Shown one piece after another: positions 1-8,588 of a stretch of 64,000 nucleotides of DNA; the stretch's first letter is position 1, and the number at the start of each line of letters is the position of its first letter. The position numbers and the translations under genes were made by a program. The notes under the pieces are model-generated. The model had not been told where the DNA came from, made no database searches, and was given only the letters and a program-made list of their open reading frames with translations. Origin of the DNA: VAZQ01 sp036557665 (GTDB taxonomy: Bacteria > Pseudomonadota > Alphaproteobacteria > Rhizobiales > Xanthobacteraceae); the NCBI GenBank assembly GCA_036557665.1, contig DATBHG010000005.1, positions 1 to 64,000 on the forward strand. Direction: 5' to 3'.

Positions 1-186
1 ATGCTGCGCCGGGATCCCCGCGCCGCCATGGAGCAGGGCGGCTGGCTCGATGTGCGCTCGGTCATCGGCTACGCCCACGACGTGCCGGAATACCGGCGCC
101 AGCTGGTCAACGAGATGGATACGGCGCCGGTGGCAGCGGCCGCTTTCGCCGCTGGGTCGCACAAACGCCGTGTCCGTCAGCCGTAA
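1..186 (+). CDS. Tyrosine recombinase/integrase, C-terminal end (partial)
   Basis: This is the last ~60 codons of a phage-type tyrosine integrase; the gene begins before the window. The visible part has the C-terminal pattern of the family, GGWLDVRSVIGYAHDVPEYRR, in which the Tyr of YAH would be the DNA-cleaving nucleophile and the preceding helix packs the catalytic box. Integrases of this kind insert elements at tRNA genes, and a tRNA-Thr 3' fragment lies 1.4 kb downstream (1582-1637), so the two may belong to the same past integration. The first ATG is probably internal. Whether the full gene is intact cannot be judged. Confidence 0.6.
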   Translation: MLRRDPRAAMEQGGWLDVRSVIGYAHDVPEYRRQLVNEMDTAPVAAAAFAAGSHKRRVRQP

Positions 187-401
187 TTCTTATTTGGGCG
201 TGACGCACGACGTTCCGGCAGAACGCACGTCCTTCGGTCCTGATTGCGTTTCCTGAACGACCGAAACGCCAAACGTCGAGTTTTTTGTCACCGCCGCCAG
301 GTTCCCAGTGTCCGACGATGAATATGACCGTGCAACTTCAATGCTCGCGCGGTCGCGGTACACCGAGCTCGCATCGGCCGTGGCACGGACAACCGGCGTC
401 T

Positions 402-1403
402 TCATGCCACTTTTCTCCATCCCTCGAATGTCCGCTGATCCGTGATCGTTTCCTGAGCCGTAGCGCCGAGCGGGCCGGGCATCATGTTCCGGGTCAGCGT
501 GCCTTCCGACAGGAAAGCATAACATGCAGTCATGCTCTCCACCAACCCCCTGACCAAGCTAAAGTTCACCATAGGGTTAGTGCCCAGGAGCACCTGAGGG
601 GAATATGGCTCGATGAGCTTCAGCTCACCAGCATAGCTCAGGTGAATTTTACGTAACGTACGGTAAAATTCGACGGATGGCTTCTCGATCCGCAACCCGA
701 GCTCGTGCGCCTCGCGCCGGTTCATGGTGTAATCGTGGCTACCGGAGTCCGCGCAGAGAAAGTCGATAATTTTCTTTATCTTCTCTTCATCGGTGACTTG
801 ACGCTTTATCAATTTCTCCGCGAGGAAGCGTATCTGCGCACGCGATCGAAAAATCTCGCCTAGGACCAGCGGATGAATTTTGTTGGATAGATCGACCACG
901 ATGCTGGCAAGCGCGGTCTGATCTGTGATTGCGAAGTCGGTCTTGATCGCATCGAGATAGCCTCGCACTGCCTCTACGCTGACCGGCACTCGTGCAATCT
1001 GGTTGCCTACGGGTATAGGCGGGTTGAGTGGGTGCGTGAGGCTCGGATCAATCGGCCCCAGCGCCGCTTGCTTGGTCATGACGATCTTGTCGGCACCGAG
1101 CGAGAGCAACGTTCCGGCGCTGAACGCTTTTAACGGGATCAAAACCTCAAGTTCATCGCAAAACGTACGAATGAGGTTGATCAACCGCCACGCGGCCGAG
1201 GTCTGGCCACCGTTGGTGTGCAGCAGCAACGAGATTTTCGAAGTGGGTCCGATCTGGTCCAGTAGGTCGACAAAAAGGTCGATGCAGTCCTGTGCAATCT
1301 GGGTTTCCATGCCGATCCGATCGCTCGTGACGAAGGCCAGCAGCTTCGACCCACGGTCACGTTCGACCGCGCGGTAGATGCGCTTACGGGTTGCATAGTT
1401 CAC
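402..1403 (-). CDS. SDH-family Clp-fold serine protease
   Basis: The 333-residue product matches the serine dehydrogenase proteinase (SDH/SppA-like) family, which has a ClpP/crotonase fold. Visible marks are LLLHTNGGQTSAAW near residue 61 (oxyanion region) and KAFSAGTLLSLGADKI near residue 92, in which the Ser of FSAG is the expected nucleophile, followed by LGPIDPSL. No signal peptide or transmembrane segment is evident, so it is probably cytoplasmic. Such proteins are common in genomic islands. It stands alone between an integrase remnant and a tRNA fragment. Its substrate is unknown. The family call is firm, the role is not. Confidence 0.85.
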   Translation of the reverse strand: MNYATRKRIYRAVERDRGSKLLAFVTSDRIGMETQIAQDCIDLFVDLLDQIGPTSKISLLLHTNGGQTSAAWRLINLIRTFCDELEVLIPLKAFSAGTLLSLGADKIVMTKQAALGPIDPSLTHPLNPPIPVGNQIARVPVSVEAVRGYLDAIKTDFAITDQTALASIVVDLSNKIHPLVLGEIFRSRAQIRFLAEKLIKRQVTDEEKIKKIIDFLCADSGSHDYTMNRREAHELGLRIEKPSVEFYRTLRKIHLSYAGELKLIEPYSPQVLLGTNPMVNFSLVRGLVESMTACYAFLSEGTLTRNMMPGPLGATAQETITDQRTFEGWRKVA

Positions 1404-1581
1404 GAATCAGCCCGGCGGATAAGGGAAAGCCCCACCTTTCATTTTTCGAATCCGGCGTCAAGCGACGCGGGCGGAAGCATAGTCGCTCAGCGTAGTTCCC
1501 CTCCCAATTTGGCACGTTTCTGACACGCGCCTCGCGCCTTGACCCAAGATCAGCCGCGGCATATCGGACTTTCTCATGGCT

Positions 1582-1637
1582 GCGCCAGCCCCCTTGGTAA
1601 GGGGGAGGTCGTAAGTTCAATCCTTACCGGCAGCACC
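1582..1637 (+). other. 3' fragment of tRNA-Thr(GGU), probable attachment-site remnant
   Basis: The anticodon stem-loop CCCCC-TTGGTAA-GGGGG (1589-1605, anticodon GGT at 1596-1598) is followed by a variable region, a T-arm (GTAAG-TTCAATC-CTTAC, 1611-1627) and the 3' acceptor strand CGGCAGC-A-CC. The 5' acceptor strand and D-arm are absent, so this is not a working tRNA. Such 3' halves are what an element leaves when it integrates into a tRNA gene. Confidence 0.65.
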
Positions 1638-1680
1638 GTTCCAAACCCAAGCTGGTGCCTCGCGGGATCTACTGGACGGG

Positions 1681-2023
1681 ATGACGGTTCGCGCCGATGA
1701 GAGGGCCGCTCACGAGCCTGATGCTGTTGTCTATTGCGGAGCCAAACTCGCGCCGTCGGCCGTCGAAGTCGCGAACCCCATCATTTGCCGTCGAATTGTA
1801 GTCGCCTTCGAGGCGCCATACCGATCCTCCGGCCAAGCTCGCGGACTACTTTCGACCTCCCCAGCATTGTGCATTATCTGATTGCGGATCCGGAACGACC
1901 GCGCATTGTCCATCACGCGCGAGGCAGCGACGATACGATCCTCAGCGCATCGTGACCGAGGGCAACTTCACGCTCGATCCTCCTGGGATTGTGCTCGCGA
2001 TGGCGGATATTTATCGGCCGTAG
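1681..2023 (+). pseudogene. Uma2-family endonuclease, frameshifted remnant
   Basis: Pieces of a Uma2 (DUF820, PD-(D/E)XK fold) protein can be read in different frames. Near 1690-1790 one frame reads AHEPDAVVYCGAKLAPSA and VEVANPII. A second frame near 1855-1930 reads DLPSIVHYLIADPERPRIV. A third ends TEGNFTLDPPGIVLAMADIY and a stop at 2021-2023. The order of the pieces matches the C-terminal half of the family, so at least two frameshifts have killed the gene. Uma2 genes are frequent in cyanobacteria and mobile in proteobacteria. Its position beside an integrase tail fits accessory DNA in decay. Confidence 0.6.
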
Positions 2024-2041
2024 CGGGAGAGGGCCCGGCCG

Positions 2042-2218
2042 CTAACCCAACCACTCCGCAATCCCGAAACCGAGGGTTGCACCTACCACGGCCTCGATGA
2101 CATTGAACGGCATAACTGGAATGTCGAGGTATGGAAAAAGAACCGGTCCAAGCGGCAACAAGAGGCAGCCAACCAACCCGGCACATAGCGCCTTCAGGAT
2201 GACTGGGTGATTCAGCAT
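2042..2218 (-). CDS. Small hydrophobic membrane protein (58 aa)
   Basis: The ATG at 2218 is preceded by AAGGGG with a 6-nt spacer, a good ribosome-binding site. The product begins MLNHPVILKALCAGLVGCLL, is rich in hydrophobic residues and Gly, and probably spans the membrane twice (residues ~8-28 and ~38-56), ending GFGIAEWLG. I do not recognise a named family. It is isolated between the Uma2 remnant and a gene-poor stretch. Confidence 0.5.
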   Translation of the reverse strand: MLNHPVILKALCAGLVGCLLLPLGPVLFPYLDIPVMPFNVIEAVVGATLGFGIAEWLG

Positions 2219-2697
2219 GGTGTTCCCCTTATTTACTCAGCTGCTCGTCTATTATGCAGCCGGTTCAAAGCCGGTCAAATTCCCCCAGCTGACCCGCTCA
2301 AGTTTTCAAGAACAAATGACAAACGGGGGCTTATCCGGGCTCGCCCCCCTGCCCTTCCTGTCCGCGAAATCGGCGGGGACCCCGCGCCACGTCCGTCGAG
2401 GTGAAGCAGGTCGTCATTCTGCACCCCCCTGGAAGACGCTTTCGAGCTCGTGCCCCGAGACCGGGTTTTCGAAATCTGGCGGGGCGATCGCAAGCTGGCG
2501 ACACAACCTTCACGCTCGGGAAGAAGCGCAACGACTGCGGCACCTGAAAGCCTTTGAGGCAGCCGCCGATGGCTCTTCTGCATCCTCTCGCGGCAATCAG
2601 CGCCGCTGAGGAGGTGACAAGGCCGATCAGGGCAGCAACCGGCCTCGTTCGGTCTGCCGCGTTTTGCAAACAAAGTCGCGCGCCCTATATTGGCGCC
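2219..2697. other. Gene-poor stretch
   Basis: I see no open frame here with a convincing start, codon pattern or recognisable product on either strand. It lies between two short genes pointing away from each other and probably holds their upstream regions. Confidence 0.4.
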
Positions 2698-3069
2698 GTG
2701 TCTCGAGGAGAACCGGCGAAGTTGCGGGCCTTCGTGCTGCTGATGGTCTCACCGATGGTGGTTGCAGGGTCGGCCAGTCATGCCCAGCTGTTTTTTTCGC
2801 ACGATCCGGTGACGCTGGACAATCTCGATGGAAATTATCGCACCATCGCCGCCTGCGCTTACCAACATCTGGCGCCCCGGAAAAGCGGACTGTCCAGGAC
2901 GGACTATCCTGAACAAGGTGTTGTCCGCCTTTCGTCGAATACCTGGAGCGAACGATGGGAGCTTTCGTTCGTGAAGGACGGCGGAGGCAGGCAGACGCGG
3001 CTCGACTGGACTGGAGGGGCATATCCCAGCGAATTCGTCCTTTCGACGGTGCGCGCTTGTGCCGCCTAG
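2698..3069 (+). CDS. Exported hypothetical protein
   Basis: The coding part begins with a likely signal peptide (LRAFVLLMVSPMVVAGSASHA, cleavage after SHA). A mature part of about 95 residues starts QLFFSHDPVTLDNLDGNYRT and contains Cys in CAYQHL and near the C-terminus (RACAA). The start is uncertain: GTG at 2698 or TTG at 2722, the latter 11 nt after GAGGAG. The longer open frame upstream has no coding character. The product is probably periplasmic and its function is unknown. The next gene, a lipoprotein, lies 53 bp downstream on the same strand, so the two may be co-transcribed. Confidence 0.5.
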   Translation: MSRGEPAKLRAFVLLMVSPMVVAGSASHAQLFFSHDPVTLDNLDGNYRTIAACAYQHLAPRKSGLSRTDYPEQGVVRLSSNTWSERWELSFVKDGGGRQTRLDWTGGAYPSEFVLSTVRACAA

Positions 3070-3122
3070 TGGACTCGATTCCATGAGACCGATCGAGCGA
3101 GTCCGCCGGCCTCGAGGGTCGC

Positions 3123-3401
3123 ATGCGTGAGCAGCTTGGCAGTCATGGGCCGAAGCGCTGCAGGATCATTCTCGCCGCGGCGGCGATGCTGGCGTTGACG
3201 GGATGCGCCGGCTCGAGCGTGAGCACGGCGAGCGTCACGGGCAACGAGCAGGGTGGCAAAGTGCCTTATACCGAAGGCGGCATCCAGAGCGCGATGGACG
3301 CCGCGCAGGCGCATTGCCGGCAATTCGGGAAGAAGGGCCAGATCATTCAGATGACTCCCTCCCCGGAGGGCGGCGGGCTGATCGGCTTTCAATGCCGTTA
3401 G
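3123..3401 (+). CDS. Small predicted lipoprotein
   Basis: The 92-residue product has a basic N-terminus, a hydrophobic stretch and a lipobox (LALTGC; the Cys near residue 28 would be lipidated), so it should be anchored to a cell-envelope membrane. The mature part is Gly/Ser-rich and contains two further Cys (AHCRQFGKKG and the final FQCR) that could form a disulfide. The stop codon overlaps the start of the downstream SDR gene (ATG at 3392), which suggests translational coupling. I do not recognise the function. Confidence 0.7.
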   Translation: MREQLGSHGPKRCRIILAAAAMLALTGCAGSSVSTASVTGNEQGGKVPYTEGGIQSAMDAAQAHCRQFGKKGQIIQMTPSPEGGGLIGFQCR

Positions 3402-4261
3402 ATCGATTGCGGCGCCTGTCCTCCACCGGATGCGATCCCGTGGACCCTGCCCCGGACCGCGTGGTCAAGGAAGGCGCGCAGCCGGCAATCATCATCACCG
3501 GCGCTACTTCTGCTATCGGCAAGGAGATCGCGCGGCTCGCCACGGTAGAGGATTCGTTTCTGGTTCTTGTCGACAGCGCGCGCCGGCAGCTCGGTGGACT
3601 GGTTGACGAGTTGGCCTCCCAGGGTGCGCGAGCCGCGGCTCTCTGTGTCGATCTCGCCCGTTCAGGCGCGCTTCAATCGATCGAAGAAGTCCTGGCGGCG
3701 CACGACCTTTACTGCGACGTGCTCGTCAACTGTGGCACTCGCGGTTTGTTTGGCCCCGCCGCCGGACTTGCCGTCAGCGAGCAGTTGCGGATCATAGCCC
3801 TGAATATCCGCGCGGTGACCGAGCTGACCTTGCGCTTTCTTCCCGAGATGATCGACCGCGGGCGCGGTGGTGTCCTCAACGTCGGATCGATTGCGGGCTA
3901 CGCGCCGGGACCGAACATGGCGGTCTACGCAGCATCCAAGGGATTTGTGAATTCGTTCACTCGTGCCCTTGCGAGCGAGTTCGCGCACACGGCCGTGTCG
4001 GTCACCTGCGCCACTCCAGGGCTTGCTATCAGACAGCTCTTGCAGAGATCTCGAGCCGTGCCAGCCTGGTTGCCCGATATTATCGTCCCTCCCAATCCTT
4101 TCGACGCTGCGGTCGCAGCATGGCTGGCCTTCAAGACCGGGCAGGATTTGGCTACTCCGAGATGGACAGGGCGGCTTGCGTTGATCGCGAGCAGACTATT
4201 GGAGGAGAGCATCCTGCTGCGCTTTCTCGCCGCGCTGCAACGCCCGGCTGAAATAACCTGA
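3392..4261 (+). CDS. Short-chain dehydrogenase/reductase (SDR)
   Basis: This is a classical SDR oxidoreductase of ~289 residues from the ATG at 3392, which overlaps the preceding lipoprotein stop by 10 bp. It shows the Rossmann motif ITGATSAIGKEIA (TGxxxGxG with one substitution), NCG in place of the NAG motif, the catalytic Ser in NVGSIAG and the catalytic YAASK. The first motif is close to the N-terminus, as usual. A longer open frame upstream overlaps the lipoprotein and does not look coding. The cofactor is NAD or NADP; the substrate cannot be told. The C-terminal hydrophobic tail (LLEESILLRFLAAL) may touch the membrane. Confidence 0.88.
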   Translation: MPLDRLRRLSSTGCDPVDPAPDRVVKEGAQPAIIITGATSAIGKEIARLATVEDSFLVLVDSARRQLGGLVDELASQGARAAALCVDLARSGALQSIEEVLAAHDLYCDVLVNCGTRGLFGPAAGLAVSEQLRIIALNIRAVTELTLRFLPEMIDRGRGGVLNVGSIAGYAPGPNMAVYAASKGFVNSFTRALASEFAHTAVSVTCATPGLAIRQLLQRSRAVPAWLPDIIVPPNPFDAAVAAWLAFKTGQDLATPRWTGRLALIASRLLEESILLRFLAALQRPAEIT

Positions 4262-4441
4262 GCCGAAAATGTGCCGCGCGCCGGAAAAACGCGCGCCGAT
4301 TCACAAGCTGTCGACAAATCAGCTCGCCGATTTGCCGAGATATTTGGATGCCCACTGTGGCTTTTAAGCACTAGAGCAACAGTGGGGATTCGTGGTCCAA
4401 TCACTTTCCATTAACCAGGGGCAGCAACATAGGGGACTGCA

Positions 4442-4552
4442 ATGAAGAAGCTTCTGTTCGCGCTCGTTGCCACTCTCGTGGCGGTAAGCGTGTCCGGCTG
4501 TGTCGGAGTTGGCAAAGGCAAAGCTCCTCCGCCGGTCGTAACCAAGGGCTAA
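4442..4552 (+). CDS. Very small lipoprotein (36 aa)
   Basis: ATG at 4442 follows AGGGG with a proper spacer. The peptide starts MKKLLFALVATLVAVSVSGC, a full lipoprotein signal with the lipobox VSGC (Cys20). It leaves a mature part of 17 residues that is Lys/Pro/Val-rich (GKGKAPPPVVTKG). Such minimal lipoproteins are common in Hyphomicrobiales. A terminator-like hairpin follows directly. The function is unknown. Confidence 0.6.
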   Translation: MKKLLFALVATLVAVSVSGCVGVGKGKAPPPVVTKG

Positions 4553-4572
4553 TCTGGAGCCTTGCTCGGGAG

Positions 4573-4590
4573 GGCCGATCAGACTCGGCC
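4573..4590 (+). terminator. Hairpin after the small lipoprotein gene
   Basis: GGCCGA (4573-4578) pairs with TCGGCC (4585-4590) around a 6-nt loop and is followed by TT. It sits 20 bp after the stop codon. The U-tract is short, so it is a weak or Rho-assisted terminator at best. Confidence 0.4.
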
Positions 4591-4592
4591 TT

Positions 4593-4662
4593 CCTGAGCT
4601 CGCTCTCCTGAGCTCTCTCTCCTGAGCTCGTTCTCGGGAGCTCTCTCTCCTGAGCTCGCTTG
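4593..4662. repeat. Five tandem 14-bp units
   Basis: Five consecutive copies of a 14-bp unit close to CCTGAGCTCKYTCT occupy exactly 70 bp. Each contains the palindrome GAGCTC, and copy four begins CGGG instead of CCTG. The array starts right after the hairpin of the preceding gene. It is not part of any coding frame I can support. Confidence 0.8.
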
Positions 4663-4788
4663 CGTTTTTTTGCGCACCCGTCGGCGCAAGGGAACGTGAC
4701 GCGCGGCACAACCGGCAGAATCGCCTCGCACGCAGCTGCCCGATGGGTCGCGGCGGCCTGTTGCTGCTTACGATGGCGGTTTAGCAAC

Positions 4789-5180
4789 TGACCTCATCGC
4801 CGGACGCGTCAATCTGACCTTTGCGGTTGCGTCGACAATGTTGCCGCAGATTCAGGCCGGCAAGCTCCGGGCCCTGGCAGTCGCAAGACAGACGCGCGGG
4901 CATCTTGCCGACCCTGCCGACCATGGCGGAAGCGGGCATGCCGGGGTTCGATGCAAGCATCTGGATCGGCCTGCTCGCTCCGGCGGGTACACAAACAGAT
5001 ATCGTTGAGCGGATTGCGCACGGCGTGAGCGACGTGCTGCATCGAGACGAAGTGCTCGCTTCGATGCACCTGCAAGGCCTGGACGCCTCGGGTGGCCGCC
5101 CGCAGGAGTTTGCAGCCTTCATTGCAGCCGAGAGTCGAAAATGGCTGGCGGTCGCGCACGCGGCCAGCCTGCGAAACTAG
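4789..5180 (+). pseudogene. Tripartite tricarboxylate (Bug/TctC) receptor, C-terminal remnant
   Basis: A 5'-truncated and frameshifted gene for a periplasmic solute-binding protein of the Bug family. One frame reads DLIAGRVNLTFAVASTMLPQ and IQAGKLRALAV. After a shift near 4890 another reads AGILPTLPTMAEAGMPGFDA and SIWIGLLAPAG and continues to the stop at 5178-5180. These are the usual C-terminal lobe motifs of the family. The first half of the protein is missing. A separate N-terminal fragment of the same family lies at 8421-8588. Confidence 0.7.
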
Positions 5181-5195
5181 CCGGGATTACCCGGC

Positions 5196-5921
5196 TCAGC
5201 GTGCAGCCGACAGGAAGCGGGGTGCCTCTTTCCCAAGCGCCACACACGTGAGCTTATTGGTCGCATAAGCGCCGGTATCCACATTGATGCGATTGGCCCG
5301 CAGCTCCGGCTCTTGTGCCGGAGTGTGGCCGTGCACCACGATCTTTCCGAAATTTGCCGAGCTCGCAAGAAAAGGCTCGCGAATCCACAGGAGATCATCC
5401 TCGCTCTGTCGGTCTAGCGGGACACCCGGTCGCACTCCGGCGTGGCACAGGAAGTACGGTCCGATGGAAAGCGACGTTTTCAGGGAACGGACGAAATCCA
5501 GGTGCGCTTGGGGGACCGCCGCCTTGAGCGCTTCTGCCGCTCGCTCATAGCTTTGCCCACGCATCAACAACTCCACCCGCACGCCGTAGGAAGCCAGCGT
5601 CTCCAGTCCACCCAACCGACGCCAGTGCTCGGCAACAGCGGGCTGACGCAGAAAGCTTTCGAACAGGAGCTCGTGATTTCCCTTCAGAGGCACGAAATCT
5701 GACGGAAACGGATTCCTCAACAGGCGCTCGATTACACCGCGCGAGTCGGGGCCCCGGTCAAAATAGTCGCCGAGGGTCACGGTCACGCAATTCTCGACCG
5801 GTCTTGCCTCCAGATCGTGGCGAATGGCCGTGATGATCCGCTCGAGCAGGTCCGACCGGCCATGAATATCGCCGATGGCGTAAACACGTCCTCGCTCGAG
5901 AAAAGAAGGTCCAAAATCCAT
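5196..5921 (-). CDS. Serine/threonine protein phosphatase (PPP-type metallophosphatase)
   Basis: The 241-residue protein carries the PPP phosphoesterase signatures in order: GDIHGR (residues ~18-23), GDYFDRGPD (~52-60), GNHE (~81-84), CHAG (~158-161) and HGHTP (~197-201). The metal-binding Asp, His and Asn residues for a dinuclear Mn/Fe centre are present. It resembles the bacterial lambda/PrpA-type phosphatases, which act on phosphoproteins or on nucleotide substrates such as Ap4A. It has no signal peptide and is cytoplasmic. It stands alone between a Bug remnant and a small membrane protein gene. Confidence 0.9.
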   Translation of the reverse strand: MDFGPSFLERGRVYAIGDIHGRSDLLERIITAIRHDLEARPVENCVTVTLGDYFDRGPDSRGVIERLLRNPFPSDFVPLKGNHELLFESFLRQPAVAEHWRRLGGLETLASYGVRVELLMRGQSYERAAEALKAAVPQAHLDFVRSLKTSLSIGPYFLCHAGVRPGVPLDRQSEDDLLWIREPFLASSANFGKIVVHGHTPAQEPELRANRINVDTGAYATNKLTCVALGKEAPRFLSAAR

Positions 5922-6121
5922 GGGCTGAAAAGTGCTCCGGGGAAAATCGCGGGGTCGATTGCGCTTTCTCGTACTGCATCGCCACAGAGGTCAAGTTGTG
6001 TCGGTTGCGGCCGAGCCCCGCTCAAGCCCCCGCCTCATGACCGCAAAAAATTGATCGATCGCCGTAACCGGTGCTTAAGGGGTAACCAAATACGGTGGGT
6101 AGGTATCCCTGGAGCCGGGCG

Positions 6122-6337
6122 ATGCTTCAACAGCTGCAAAGTCACGCCGCGCGAATCGTCATGGGAGTAGCCTTCTATCTGTTCGGATTTTTCGTGGTGG
6201 CGAACGCGCTCAACCTGGGCGATCCTGACATTATCATTGGCCTCATCGCTGGCCTGATCGGCGGCCTGACCATGTTATTCGCAGTCATGATGCAAGAACG
6301 CGGCCGGCCCGTGGGCTACTCCGCCAGTCCTTCCTGA
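6122..6337 (+). CDS. Small two-helix membrane protein (71 aa)
   Basis: The ATG at 6122 is preceded by GGAG with an 8-nt spacer; a GTG at 6095 in frame is possible but has no ribosome-binding site. The product has two predicted transmembrane helices, ARIVMGVAFYLFGFFVVANA and IIIGLIAGLIGGLTMLFAVM, with a short polar tail. I do not recognise a family. No operon partner is evident. Confidence 0.5.
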   Translation: MLQQLQSHAARIVMGVAFYLFGFFVVANALNLGDPDIIIGLIAGLIGGLTMLFAVMMQERGRPVGYSASPS

Positions 6338-6595
6338 TCCAGCGGGCAGGCCCGCATCACGCGTTGCTCGTCCGGGCGGCAAACAGGACGGATTGCGCCA
6401 ACAGCTCCCGATTGCGTTAATTCCTGCGCAGCCGCAGCGCTTATCGGCATCTAGGCATCCAGCCCACCCGCAGCATACACTGGCTCATCGATCTCAATCG
6501 CTGGCGCACGAGCTCGTGGCGCGATCGGCCGCGGCCTGTCGCAGACACTGGCTGCGGTCGAAACCATGGCTGTCCGTCAACGGGGATAAGGAACA

Positions 6596-8404
6596 ATGGC
6601 AAGAAACATGCTCGACGGCGGTCAGGTGATCGTCGATTACCTGGTCCGCGAGAAGGTGCCATACGTGTTCGGCTTGTGCGGGCACGGCAACATTGGCTTC
6701 ATCGATGCGCTGTACGAGCGCTCCGACGAGATCAAAACCGTCTCGGTCCATCACGAGAGCGTTGCCGGGTTCATGGCCGACGTGTACTACCGTGTCGCCG
6801 GACGGCCGACCGCGACATTTACCTCCTGCGGCCCGGGTTCCGCAAATCTCCCCATTGCACTTGCAAACTCCTATCTCGATTCTGTCCCGTTCCTCGCGGT
6901 GACGGGAAACGTTCCCACCAGCCAATTCAACCGTGGGGCATTTCAGGAGCTCTATCGCCATTATCAGGCTGATTTTCCGTCCACCGTTCGGGCTTATTGC
7001 AAGCGCGTCTTCCAGCCCACGCGCGGCGACATGGTTCCAATTGCCGTTCGGCAGGCGTGGAAGACGATGGTGACGGGCAGGCCGGGGCCGGTGGTCCAGG
7101 ACGTACCCTTCGACATCTTCAAGGAGGCTGCCGCCGCGGAAACTCCAAAACCGGAGGATTGGAATTCCGCCATCTCCTGCCGCTGCGGGGCGGATCCGGA
7201 TGGAGTGGCACGAGCGCTCGACATGCTGCTTGCCGCCAAGCGGCCGGTCATCCTGGTGGGTCAGGGCGTGAAATATGGAGGTGCGACGGCGGACTTGCTC
7301 CGAATTGCCGAGCAGTTGCGCATCCCGGTCGCCTGGTCGGCCAGCGGCACCGGCGCCATCGACTCGCGTCACCCGCTGGCGCTTGGCCTCGTCGCGCGTA
7401 ACGGTCCCTACCAAGCAAACCACGCCGCCCGCACCGCCGATGTACTGCTGGCCCTGGGCGTGCGCTTTGACGACCGTACATCGAGCTCGTGGCTCCCCGG
7501 CTACTCGTTCACTATTCCGCCGACCAAGCTCATTCACGTGGATATCGACCCCGACGAGATCGCCCGAAACTACCCCGTCGCCCTCGGCCTCATGGCGGAT
7601 GTGCGCACGTTCCTCCGCCAGCTTGCAACCGAGCTCGAATGCCGGCGAGGTCGCAGCGATGGCGACGCTGCACGCGCGCAATGGCTCGAGACGATCGATG
7701 GCTACCGCAAGCAGTGGAATGCATTCATTGCGCCTGGACGCAGCGACGACAGCACCCCTATCCACCCGCAACGCGCGGCGCACGAGATCGAGAAGGCACT
7801 GCCTTCCGACGCCATCCTGGTGAGCGACATCGGCGTCCATCACAACTGGCTCATTCAATTCTGCAATCCGCGCCGGCCCGATTCACTGATCGGGTCCATG
7901 GGGTTTGGTCCCATGGGGTTTGGCGTCGCTGGCGTCCTTGGGGCGCAATTTGCCGCGCCCGATCGGCCTTGCGTATCGGTCTGCGGGGACGGAGCCTTCT
8001 TCATGCACGCGAGCGTCCTCGGCACTGCGGTGGAGTACAATCTTCCAGTCGTCTGGGTCGTGTGGAACAATTTCGCCTACGCTTCGATCCGCGGACTGCA
8101 GCGCGGCTATCTCGATGGCCGGGAGCTTGCGACCGATTTCCGCCACCCCGACACGGGCGCACCCTACAGCCCCGATTTCGCCGCTATGGCCAAATCGGCC
8201 GGAATCGACGGCGTGAACGTCGATCGTGCAGGCGACCTCGGCGACGCATTGCGAGCCGCCATTGATGCAAGGCGCCCCTATCTCATCAATGCGAATATCA
8301 GTGCCGACAACAACCCTGGCGGCGCAGGCGCGTGGGAGTTGCCGGGATTGGGTCAGAGTCAGCCCGCGTTCGGCGGCCGCCACCAGCCTGAGCCCGTGAG
8401 GTAA
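6596..8404 (+). CDS. Thiamine-diphosphate-dependent enzyme, acetolactate synthase-like
   Basis: The 602-residue product has the three-domain architecture of acetohydroxyacid synthase/2-ketoacid decarboxylase enzymes. The N-terminal PYR domain carries the catalytic Glu (HHESVAGFMAD, ~residues 58-68). The central Rossmann-like domain follows (HVDIDPDEIARNYP). The C-terminal PP domain has the ThDP motif GDGAFF...WNNF. ATG at 6596 follows AAGGA. No small regulatory subunit is nearby, which argues against the main branched-chain acetolactate synthase and for a specialised paralogue (carboligase or decarboxylase). Fragments of Bug transporters on both sides suggest this locus once handled an imported carboxylate. 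Confidence 0.88.
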   Translation: MARNMLDGGQVIVDYLVREKVPYVFGLCGHGNIGFIDALYERSDEIKTVSVHHESVAGFMADVYYRVAGRPTATFTSCGPGSANLPIALANSYLDSVPFLAVTGNVPTSQFNRGAFQELYRHYQADFPSTVRAYCKRVFQPTRGDMVPIAVRQAWKTMVTGRPGPVVQDVPFDIFKEAAAAETPKPEDWNSAISCRCGADPDGVARALDMLLAAKRPVILVGQGVKYGGATADLLRIAEQLRIPVAWSASGTGAIDSRHPLALGLVARNGPYQANHAARTADVLLALGVRFDDRTSSSWLPGYSFTIPPTKLIHVDIDPDEIARNYPVALGLMADVRTFLRQLATELECRRGRSDGDAARAQWLETIDGYRKQWNAFIAPGRSDDSTPIHPQRAAHEIEKALPSDAILVSDIGVHHNWLIQFCNPRRPDSLIGSMGFGPMGFGVAGVLGAQFAAPDRPCVSVCGDGAFFMHASVLGTAVEYNLPVVWVVWNNFAYASIRGLQRGYLDGRELATDFRHPDTGAPYSPDFAAMAKSAGIDGVNVDRAGDLGDALRAAIDARRPYLINANISADNNPGGAGAWELPGLGQSQPAFGGRHQPEPVR

Positions 8405-8420
8405 GCTGGTCCAGAGCCGG

Positions 8421-8588
8421 ATGAACGGCATCATCGCATTTCTTGCTGCTGCCGGTACCGGCTGCGTCCTGGCAACCGCTCTCCTCGCGCAAGCCGCCTT
8501 TCCGGTTCGGACCGTAAAATCATCGTTCCGTTTCCCGGAGGCGGCATCAACGGCGTCTTGGCAGCGTCTTGGCAGTGTCTTGGCAAAC
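8421..8588 (+). pseudogene. Bug/TctC receptor, N-terminal remnant
   Basis: The frame from ATG 8421 gives a signal peptide (IIAFLAAAGTGCVLATALLA) and FPVRTVK. After a shift, KIIVPFPGGGINGV is the conserved N-terminal strand of Bug-family binding proteins (canonical PFPAGG). The gene then ends abruptly against dcd. It lacks the rest of the protein and is certainly not functional. Confidence 0.6.

Noticed and set aside
190..525. Minus-strand open frame overlapping the protease gene's 3' end
   Set aside because: Different frame of a well-supported gene; no family features.
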